A stretch of 17,910 bases of DNA, taken from positions 1-17,910 of the forward strand of contig JBBSWA010000021.1 in assembly GCA_038046485.1 (NCBI GenBank), read 5' to 3'. Source of the DNA: JBBSWA01 sp038046485. Its GTDB lineage: Archaea; Nanobdellota; Nanobdellia; Woesearchaeales; SM23-78. Positions 13,905 through 17,910 of the stretch are shown here, piece after piece (within the stretch, counting starts at the first letter, position 1; each line of letters begins with the position of its first letter). The position numbers and the translations under genes are program-made. The notes under the pieces were generated by a model that was given only the letters and a program-made list of their open reading frames with translations, did no database searches and was not told where the DNA came from.

Positions 13905-14576
13905 ATGATTAAAGCAATCATTTTTGATCTTTGGGATACAATAGGAACGAAGAACATTAGAGTATCAAAGATTCTTAAGGAGCATTTCAAGCTCGAGCAT
14001 AAAAATGAGTTTACTGTGGAATATAAACGACCCATGCAATTACACGCATGGTCAAATAAAGAAGATATGGCTAAGAGCTTTCTACACTTCTTTAACATTC
14101 CTGTTACCGAAGCCAACATAGCCTTTGTGAAAAACACCGTTCAAGCAGGAGTAGATAAAGCAGCACTTTTTGAGGGTATGGAAGTGTTATTAAATAAATT
14201 GCACGAAAAATTTAAGCTAGGACTCTTATCAAACAGCACGATTTTCGACGAAGAAGCTCTAAAAAAAATGAGTGTAAACCATCTTTTTGATGCAAAAGTT
14301 TATTCCTGGCAAATGGGCACCTTAAAGCCAGATAAGAAAAACTTCGACAAGGTATGCGAACTACTGCATGAAAAACCAACAGAGTGTCTTTTTATAGACA
14401 ACAGCTTAAAGCATATAGAGGCTGCAAAAGCGCTTGGCATGAAAACAATTCATTTCAATTTCACAGGCAATCCATTGAGCGATACCGCTTGTGAAAAAGA
14501 GTTTGGTATGAAACAAACTGATTTCAAAAATATAGATCAGCTGAAAAAAGAGTTGTCTAAATATTCAATTAATTAA
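13905..14576 (+). CDS. HAD-superfamily hydrolase
   Basis: A 223-aa HAD hydrolase with a helical cap (C1-type, residues 15-90). Motif I is IIFDLWDTIG with nucleophile Asp8. The second motif-I acid, normally two residues on (DxD), is Trp10; loss of that Asp is also seen in haloacid dehalogenases and some other HAD branches and argues against an ordinary phosphatase. Motif II is LLSNS (Ser109), motif III is GTLKPDK (Lys141), motif IV is FIDNSLKHIEAAKALGM (Asp165, then Asn where a second Asp is common). The ATG at 13905 has GGAG 6 nt upstream; the longer frame from 13848 lacks this. Divergent from a TrmB-type regulator that may control it. Substrate unknown. Confidence 0.88.
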   Translation: MIKAIIFDLWDTIGTKNIRVSKILKEHFKLEHKNEFTVEYKRPMQLHAWSNKEDMAKSFLHFFNIPVTEANIAFVKNTVQAGVDKAALFEGMEVLLNKLHEKFKLGLLSNSTIFDEEALKKMSVNHLFDAKVYSWQMGTLKPDKKNFDKVCELLHEKPTECLFIDNSLKHIEAAKALGMKTIHFNFTGNPLSDTACEKEFGMKQTDFKNIDQLKKELSKYSIN

Positions 14577-15091
14577 TATTGCCTTTGATATTGACTCGTT
14601 CTCGTCAAATAACCCATCTGGTTTCTATACTGGTCCGCTTCTCCTCGGCTCACATCCAATAGGGGCACTCGTTTATCCCGTTGACTGGCAGGGCCATAGA
14701 ATCCATGAGTATATGGATAAGCGCCAAGGTATCGTTGATTGTTCGTCATGTATCGAGGTTTGAGTAAGTTTGGATTGCTGTAGAAATCATAAGCCAATTG
14801 ATTATCTAAGTAAATATAGCTGCTATATCCGCCTTTTCGTCCACTCGCTACGGTGTTGGACATGGGAAAGGGATTGTAAGCATACGAAGTACTTTGTCCA
14901 ACTCGAGCTTGGGAAACACCTGAGCCGGTAAAGGCTTGTGGATTCTGGTAAAGAGACACGCGTCCATTACTATAGAGTAAACCACTACCTGGCTTGCCTT
15001 GAACCTTAGGAGGTACATAGCCTTCATAATAGCCCGAGACCATACCTAAAGCAAGAATCGCAACGATAAATAAGGAGAGTTTAAGCTTCAT
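14573..15091 (-). CDS. Secreted Tyr/Gly/Asn-rich protein
   Basis: A 172-aa protein with a clear signal peptide: MKLKLSLFIVAILALGMVSG, cleavage probably near residue 20. The mature part is rich in Tyr, Gly, Asn, Gln, Ser and Pro with almost no Cys, for example YSSYIYLDNQLAYDFYSNPN and YLGAYPYTHGFYGPAS, and no repeat of fixed length. It should be exported and may be a surface or extracellular structural protein. The ATG at 15091 is preferred to an upstream TTG. CTTTAAATAC at 15130-15139 is its likely TATA box, giving a leader of about 18 nt without SD. It resembles the secreted protein at 15915-16364 in size and composition. Family not recognised. The 3' end overlaps the HAD gene by 4 bp. Confidence 0.8.
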   Translation of the reverse strand: MKLKLSLFIVAILALGMVSGYYEGYVPPKVQGKPGSGLLYSNGRVSLYQNPQAFTGSGVSQARVGQSTSYAYNPFPMSNTVASGRKGGYSSYIYLDNQLAYDFYSNPNLLKPRYMTNNQRYLGAYPYTHGFYGPASQRDKRVPLLDVSRGEADQYRNQMGYLTRTSQYQRQY

Positions 15092-15122
15092 AGTGTACAA
15101 ACATTTAACTACTTATGAATGG

Positions 15123-15146
15123 CGAAAGTAGTATTTAAAGCTTTCG
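15123..15146. promoter_or_regulatory. Promoter with inverted repeat for the secreted Tyr-rich protein
   Basis: CGAAAG (15123-15128) and CTTTCG (15141-15146) form a 6-bp inverted repeat flanking the probable TATA box TTTAAATAC of the minus-strand gene. A repressor bound here would cover the core promoter. The right half with the box (GAAAGCTTTAAATA) recurs at the vapB promoter near 15836-15848. Confidence 0.4.
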
Positions 15147-15170
15147 TTTTAAGCGGCTTTGCACATCAAT

Positions 15171-15572
15171 TCAAACCAGCTCTCTCATCGTGTAAATCAT
15201 GATCTTTTTCTGAGCTAAGAAATCTTGATCATCGCTCCAGATCCCATCGATTTTAAGTGCCAAAGCACAAGCGACAAAAGGCACATCTTTCATGTCCTGG
15301 TCACCGATCAATTTCTTGGCCTTAGGCAAAAAAATGTCGTATTCCAAGTGAGGAATCACTTCAATATTTATGAAAAGTAAGCTCATCAACAAATCAAATG
15401 CCTCCGGCGCAAGGCCGGATCTCTTCTGAATTTCCCGAGCATGCTTCTTAATTTCTTCGAGGGTAAAATCAGGCGTAACAAACGTGTGCTTACGAGAAGT
15501 CAATATCTCTCTACAGGTACGGTCTCGAAGAAGAGCAGCAAAAATACAATTAGTATCCACGACAAGCTTCAC
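15171..15572 (-). CDS. vapC: VapC-like PIN-domain toxin
   Basis: A 133-aa PIN-domain ribonuclease of the VapC type, expected to cleave RNA with Mg/Mn. Acidic residues stand in the usual places: Asp6 (VVDTNCIFAALL), Glu39/Glu40 (DFTLEEIKKH), Asp96 (DMKDVPFVACALAL) and Asp114/Asp115 (WSDDQDFL). Length and order are normal for VapC. It starts with GTG, and GTGA overlaps the antitoxin stop by 4 bp, so it is translated by coupling. Together with the gene upstream it forms an ordinary vapBC operon with antitoxin first. Confidence 0.9.
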   Translation of the reverse strand: MKLVVDTNCIFAALLRDRTCREILTSRKHTFVTPDFTLEEIKKHAREIQKRSGLAPEAFDLLMSLLFINIEVIPHLEYDIFLPKAKKLIGDQDMKDVPFVACALALKIDGIWSDDQDFLAQKKIMIYTMRELV

Positions 15573-15790
15573 AATCCATGTCGCTTGGCAATGCCTTTTT
15601 TAATTCGATCCCCAAATTCCCGAACGTCTTTCGGAGTAAACGTGCTTTTTGCGACAAGTTGATCCATAATTTCGAGTTGTTCGGCATGTTTCCAGAGTGC
15701 CTTGCGAGCAACTTCGCTCCACCTGACTTCGTCATGTTTCTGAATAAGTCGATGAAGTTCTTCAGGTAACGCCAATGTCATGTTGACCAT
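15569..15790 (-). CDS. vapB: Ribbon-helix-helix antitoxin (VapB-like)
   Basis: A 73-aa protein whose N-terminus, MTLALPEELHRLIQKHDEVRWSEVARKALWKH, has the ribbon-helix-helix shape (strand with alternating residues, then two helices), as in VapB/CopG-type antitoxins. The C-terminal half (FTPKDVREFGDRIKKGIAKRHG) would wrap the toxin. It is the first gene of the pair and should neutralise the PIN toxin and repress the operon. ATG at 15790 or at 15781 (MTLALPEE) are both possible; neither has an obvious SD. The 9-bp iterons upstream are the likely binding site. Confidence 0.87.
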   Translation of the reverse strand: MVNMTLALPEELHRLIQKHDEVRWSEVARKALWKHAEQLEIMDQLVAKSTFTPKDVREFGDRIKKGIAKRHGL

Positions 15791-15803
15791 ATCAATCCCA
15801 ATC

Positions 15804-15839
15804 TAAGTAAATTAAGTAGAATAAGTATACTTACTTATT
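15804..15839. repeat. 9-bp iterons in the vapBC promoter (candidate operator)
   Basis: Three direct copies at an exact 9-bp period, TAAGTAAAT (15804), TAAGTAGAA (15813), TAAGTATAC (15822), followed by an inverted copy TTACTTATT (15831). The third and fourth create the perfect palindrome TAAGTATACTTA (15822-15833). The array runs from the TATA box (TTTAAATAAG on the minus strand, about 15834-15843) to the predicted start near 15814. Ribbon-helix-helix repressors commonly bind such arrays cooperatively. Confidence 0.65.
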
Positions 15840-15914
15840 TAAAGCTTTCTGTTGATAAAGTCTTCTATTCTTGTTTTTGTAGCAAGTGTCATAAAAAAGG
15901 TAAAAAAGAAAGGC

Positions 15915-16364
15915 TTAGTTAAAGCCTGAAAAGACAGATCCTCTTCCTTTGCTAGCGCCAAAGACATAGGTGCCAGGTGCTCCAGGAGTGCCTTTGAGGT
16001 TGATGCCTCGCTCGCCCCAGTAGCCACCTTCTCGGATCCATCCAATGGGATATCGAGGGTAGTATTCGCTAGCTAATTGAAGGCGTTGGCTGTATTTCAT
16101 GCCAGGATAAGGCTCTTGTAAGTCACCTGCTCGTAAGCCGGCCAAGTATAAATTGCTGTTTCCAAAGAATCCACCACTGCGAACAGTAGGGTCATGGTAA
16201 GGAGTTAAGGGTTGAATGGGAACACTGATGCCAGGAACTCGCTCGCTGCCATACATCAAGGGATGAGCAACAGGAAATCCATAGTTCAGTTGAAAGGCAG
16301 ATACGGCTTGGATGCCGATGAGTAAGACGATGCTAAGGGTTAGGATTCCGACGATATTTTTCAT
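15915..16364 (-). CDS. Secreted Gly/Tyr/Pro-rich protein
   Basis: A 149-aa protein with signal peptide MKNIVGILTLSIVLLIGIQAVSA, cleavage after VSA (near residue 23). The mature chain is rich in Gly, Tyr, Pro and Arg with segments such as GGFFGNSNLYLAGLRAGDL, YYPRYPIGW and REGGYWGERG; no Cys. Probably an extracellular or envelope protein. The ATG at 16364 follows GGAGG (16371-16375) at 6 nt, fixing the start; a TTG 12 nt upstream lies beyond this SD. The mRNA leader of about 70 nt carries two hairpins. It resembles the secreted protein at 14573-15091 in plan; they may be distant relatives or just share composition. Not a family I know. Confidence 0.8.
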   Translation of the reverse strand: MKNIVGILTLSIVLLIGIQAVSAFQLNYGFPVAHPLMYGSERVPGISVPIQPLTPYHDPTVRSGGFFGNSNLYLAGLRAGDLQEPYPGMKYSQRLQLASEYYPRYPIGWIREGGYWGERGINLKGTPGAPGTYVFGASKGRGSVFSGFN

Positions 16365-16370
16365 AAGTGC

Positions 16371-16375
16371 CTCCA
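16371..16375 (-). promoter_or_regulatory. SD site fixing the start at 16364
   Basis: GGAGG on the minus strand, 6 nt before the ATG at 16364. The perfect match excludes the in-frame TTG upstream. Confidence 0.7.
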
Positions 16376-16390
16376 AGGGTAGGTTACGAG

Positions 16391-16431
16391 GAAGAGCACA
16401 GCTCTTCGAAAGTTCAACGCTTCAAGCGTTG
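16391..16431 (-). promoter_or_regulatory. Two tandem hairpins in the 5' leader of the secreted protein mRNA
   Basis: 16391-16407 is GAAGAGC-3 nt-GCTCTTC and 16415-16431 is the perfect palindrome CAACGCTT-C-AAGCGTTG. With a transcript start near 16435, the second hairpin lies at the very 5' end, the first follows after 7 nt, and the GGAGG lies about 15 nt further. They could stabilise or regulate a highly expressed mRNA. Confidence 0.55.
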
Positions 16432-16455
16432 TTACTACTACGGGAAGGCAAAAGC

Positions 16456-16465
16456 ATTTATAAAG
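16456..16465 (-). promoter_or_regulatory. TATA box for the secreted Gly/Tyr/Pro-rich protein
   Basis: CTTTATAAAT on the minus strand, preceded by GGAAAAG as BRE. It predicts a start near 16435 and a leader of about 70 nt. Confidence 0.6.
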
Positions 16466-16508
16466 CTTTTCCTTCCTTTAGAAGGAAAAGTTCAAAACGA
16501 TAGTTTTG
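16466..16508. repeat. Two further inverted repeats between the acetyltransferase and the secreted gene promoter
   Basis: 16466-16490 is CTTTTCCTTC-5 nt-GAAGGAAAAG, a 10-bp perfect stem touching the TATA box. 16493-16508 is CAAAAC-GATA-GTTTTG. They follow the acetyltransferase stop at 16530 on the minus strand and precede the promoter, so they may terminate that transcript or bind a regulator. No long U-run follows. Confidence 0.5.
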
Positions 16509-16529
16509 TAGCTTTGCCCCGATGGCAGC

Positions 16530-17036
16530 TCAATTCAAAGGTCTTGGCAGCGAAAAATACAACTCATCCTGAGTTGACTGAGCTCCGTCCAAAGTAAATC
16601 CTAATCTTTGAACAAGAGCAATGCTTTTTTTGTTTTTAGGATGTATTTTTGCATAAACTTCAGAAAGCTTGAGTTCGTCAAAGCTGTACTGGAACAGGCG
16701 GCGAGCAGACCGAATTACATACCCTCTCCCTTCAAATTCTTCACCTAAGTAATACCCGATCTCAGCCTTTGTGTCCTTAGGAGTCAAGTTGATCGTTCCT
16801 GTATACTTGCTATTCGCCCAAATCCCAAAGCGCAATCGGGAAGAGTTAGAAGGGGCTACAATGCTTCGAATCACATCACCCACAGTTTGATACGTGATTC
16901 CGGCAACAACACCATCTTTGCTTAAACGCTTCCGATTCCGGTCAATCAAAGCAAAAATAGTATCTGCATCTTCTACCATAAACTGTCGCAAAGTAACCTC
17001 TTCATCCACTGTGAGCTCTAAAGGTTGATTCGACAT
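16530..17036 (-). CDS. GNAT-family N-acetyltransferase, RimJ/RimL-like
   Basis: A 168-aa GNAT enzyme transferring acetyl from acetyl-CoA to an amine. It opens with VTLRQFMVEDADTIFALID, typical of the RimJ/RimL (protein N-terminal/ribosomal or small-amine) subgroup. The acetyl-CoA pyrophosphate loop is EGRGYV (102-107), preceded by EIGYYLGEEF. The family-typical SEVYAKIHPKNKKSIALVQRLGFTLDG follows. Cytosolic. The start ATG has the TATA box TTTATAAAAAAG 25-26 nt upstream, so leaderless. No functional link to its neighbours is evident. Substrate unknown. Confidence 0.9.
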   Translation of the reverse strand: MSNQPLELTVDEEVTLRQFMVEDADTIFALIDRNRKRLSKDGVVAGITYQTVGDVIRSIVAPSNSSRLRFGIWANSKYTGTINLTPKDTKAEIGYYLGEEFEGRGYVIRSARRLFQYSFDELKLSEVYAKIHPKNKKSIALVQRLGFTLDGAQSTQDELYFSLPRPLN

Positions 17037-17054
17037 AAAAAAAGAATTTTCCGC

Positions 17055-17067
17055 TTTTTTATAAACG
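17055..17067 (-). promoter_or_regulatory. TATA box for the acetyltransferase
   Basis: CGTTTATAAAAAA on the minus strand after GTGAAA, centred 25-26 nt before the ATG at 17036. The 47-nt gap to the HicA stop leaves room for little else. Confidence 0.6.
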
Positions 17068-17083
17068 TTTCACCAAAATTCCT

Positions 17084-17311
17084 TCATCCCTGAGTTTTCT
17101 TAACCCATTCTTCTCTCGGAATACCTGCCTGTCTCAATATGCGAATAAGAAGATCAGGGCTAATATCACCTCGATGTGGATTTGGAATAGTCAAAACAAA
17201 ATCGCTTTTTTTCATACCCAAATGCTTGCCGCCAGAATAAGGGCCATCAAAGCCAAACTCTCTCAGTCCTGAAATAAGCTCACGCAATTTGAGAGGTTTA
17301 AGTTTAGTCAT
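17084..17311 (-). CDS. hicA: HicA-like mRNA interferase toxin without adjacent HicB
   Basis: A 75-aa protein matching HicA, a double-stranded-RNA-binding-fold ribonuclease. LKLRELISGLREFGF-x-x-x-x-SGGKHLGMKK places the catalytic His at residue 30. VLTIPNPHRGDISPDLLIRILRQAGIPREEW is the usual second half. The ATG at 17311 is preferred over a TTG two codons earlier. GTTTATATATTT (17327-17338) gives a promoter at about 22-nt spacing, overlapping the end of the upstream gene. No HicB follows or precedes it on this strand: upstream is a winged-helix protein, downstream the acetyltransferase. A HicB-like gene begins 0.5 kb away on the other strand. Confidence 0.88.
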   Translation of the reverse strand: MTKLKPLKLRELISGLREFGFDGPYSGGKHLGMKKSDFVLTIPNPHRGDISPDLLIRILRQAGIPREEWVKKTQG

Positions 17312-17326
17312 TCTCAACCTACAACA

Positions 17327-17338
17327 GTTTATATATTT
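17327..17338 (-). promoter_or_regulatory. TATA box for hicA, inside the end of the upstream gene
   Basis: AAATATATAAAC on the minus strand; it contains the TAA stop of the winged-helix gene. Its centre is about 22 nt from the hicA ATG, allowing hicA to be transcribed alone or with the upstream gene. Confidence 0.45.
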
Positions 17339-17703
17339 CCTTTAACATATGCCCATTTTTTTCCTTCTTTCATACGTCTAAGGAGTTTATTTTTTACCAA
17401 CCTCAAAAGGACAGGGGATAACGTTGTAATTGGATATATATGACCTTTTTCTTCTAGTATTTTCTTAACTCCCATCAATCCTTGTGGTTTATTAAAACAA
17501 CCCTCCTCCTCTAATTCAATAATAATTTCAGTTGCTGTCTTAATTTTTTTATTTTTTCTAGTAGGAGAAATTAGGGCCCTAGTGTGTTTTAGAAGTTTTT
17601 TTTCTACAGGGTTAATCACAGCCACAATTCTAGCGATCTCTTCACTTGTTCCTTCAACTTCAATTTTAGTTCCAGACGCAGTCTCGATATTTGCCTTTGC
17701 CAT
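17329..17703 (-). CDS. Small winged-helix-like protein upstream of hicA
   Basis: A 124-aa basic protein not in a family I can name. The N-terminal 30 residues (IETASGTKIEVEGTSEEIARIVAVI) suggest a short beta hairpin plus helix. Residues about 55-124 (TATEIIIELEEEGCFNKPQGLMGVKKILEEKGHIYPITTLSPVLLRLVKNKLLRRMKEGKKWAYVKG) look like a winged helix: three helices and a terminal beta wing. It starts with ATG after AGGTGG (6-nt spacing) and a TATA box at 17741-17751, so its leader is short. The stop is 17 bp before hicA. It could regulate hicA or stand in for the missing HicB, but this is context only. Confidence 0.78.
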   Translation of the reverse strand: MAKANIETASGTKIEVEGTSEEIARIVAVINPVEKKLLKHTRALISPTRKNKKIKTATEIIIELEEEGCFNKPQGLMGVKKILEEKGHIYPITTLSPVLLRLVKNKLLRRMKEGKKWAYVKGNI

Positions 17704-17740
17704 TAAAATCCACCTTAATAATAGTAGTGAATATCATAAT

Positions 17741-17751
17741 AGTATATAAAT
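17741..17751 (-). promoter_or_regulatory. TATA box for the winged-helix gene
   Basis: ATTTATATACT on the minus strand; it predicts a start near 17720 and a leader of about 17 nt containing AGGTGG. Confidence 0.5.
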
Positions 17752-17780
17752 ATTCCTATTTGTAATATGTTTTACAGCAA

Positions 17781-17792
17781 GTTTTAAAAATG
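17781..17792 (+). promoter_or_regulatory. TATA box for the HicB-like gene
   Basis: GTTTTAAAAATG centred 26 nt upstream of the ATG at 17812, consistent with a leaderless start. Confidence 0.5.
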
Positions 17793-17811
17793 CTTAATCT
17801 TATGCTTTATT

Positions 17812-17910
17812 ATGTTACTAGAATACATCGAAAAGGCTATGTCCAAAGCCAAATACGAACGAATAAAAGATAAAGAGCCTTATTATGGTGAAATACCCTT
17901 ATGTAAAGGG
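17812..17910 (+). CDS. hicB: HicB-like antitoxin, truncated by the window end
   Basis: Only the first 33 codons are in the window. MLLEYIEKAMSKAKYERIKD followed by KEPYYGEIPLCKG matches the N-terminus of HicB antitoxins: a helix with EYIEKAM-x-x-A-x-Y, then the strand Y-Y-G-E-I-P that forms the partial RNase-H-like fold. Family knowledge: the antitoxin covers the HicA active site and often carries a DNA-binding C-terminus, here unseen. It runs rightwards, divergent from the winged-helix gene and the HicA, so its own partner may lie just beyond the edge. Confidence 0.78.
   Translation, partial: MLLEYIEKAMSKAKYERIKDKEPYYGEIPLCKG

Noticed and set aside
16561..16575. AACTCA-TCC-TGAGTT hairpin
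   Set aside because: It lies inside the acetyltransferase coding region near its 3' end; a terminator role is possible, but no U-run follows.
16367..16597. Plus-strand frames of 60-76 codons across the inverted-repeat cluster
   Set aside because: No promoter or SD fits them and they cross the palindromes and the acetyltransferase 3' end; treated as chance.
1..17910. CRISPR array, tRNA or rRNA genes, insertion sequences
   Set aside because: No regularly spaced repeats, cloverleaf-like stretches or transposase motifs were seen; all gaps between genes are under about 165 bp.

Overview
The window looks like a compact archaeal chromosome, probably from a DPANN-type lineage (Woesearchaeota/Pacearchaeota-like); the phylum is inference. 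The archaeal call rests on TATA boxes centred about 22-27 nt upstream of the start codon of at least eleven genes, which makes those mRNAs apparently leaderless. It also rests on GGAGG/AGGTGAT-type Shine-Dalgarno (SD) sites at internal and long-leader genes, a TrmB-family regulator, and several small toxin-antitoxin (TA) genes. No stretch longer than about 165 bp lacks a gene, and four of six convergent gene pairs overlap at their stops. I see no rRNA, tRNA, CRISPR array or insertion sequence.

Layout. 1-5.4 kb holds metabolic and hydrolase genes: an unrecognised protein that may be a degenerate nucleotidyltransferase, a metallophosphoesterase behind a PLP-dependent LysA-like decarboxylase, an SGNH hydrolase, and a ThiI-like sulfurtransferase core overlapping an alpha/beta hydrolase. 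5.5-5.9 kb holds a 40-aa antitoxin-like peptide facing a RelE/ParE-like toxin, with overlapping 3' ends.

6.06-11.05 kb is the most interesting part. It is a six-gene operon, mostly with 4-bp start/stop overlaps: two proteins with one N-terminal membrane segment each, a long coiled-coil protein, a Cdc48/FtsH-like AAA+ ATPase, a cytosolic subtilisin-family protease with a complete catalytic tetrad, and a 73-aa protein whose predicted fold resembles a protease propeptide inhibitor. I read it as a candidate membrane-tethered, ATP-dependent proteolytic machine in which unfoldase and serine protease are separate chains.

11-14.6 kb holds an unknown protein, cysteinyl-tRNA synthetase, and a TrmB-like regulator divergent from a HAD hydrolase across one shared TATA element. 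14.6-16.5 kb holds two small secreted Tyr/Gly/Pro-rich proteins flanking a VapBC pair; the vapB promoter carries 9-bp operator-like iterons and the second secreted gene has a leader with tandem hairpins. 16.5-17.9 kb holds a RimJ/L-like acetyltransferase, a HicA toxin without adjacent HicB, a winged-helix protein, and the start of a HicB-like antitoxin running off the right edge.

Coordinates use the starts I judge real; several are internal to longer open frames and were chosen from TATA or SD spacing.
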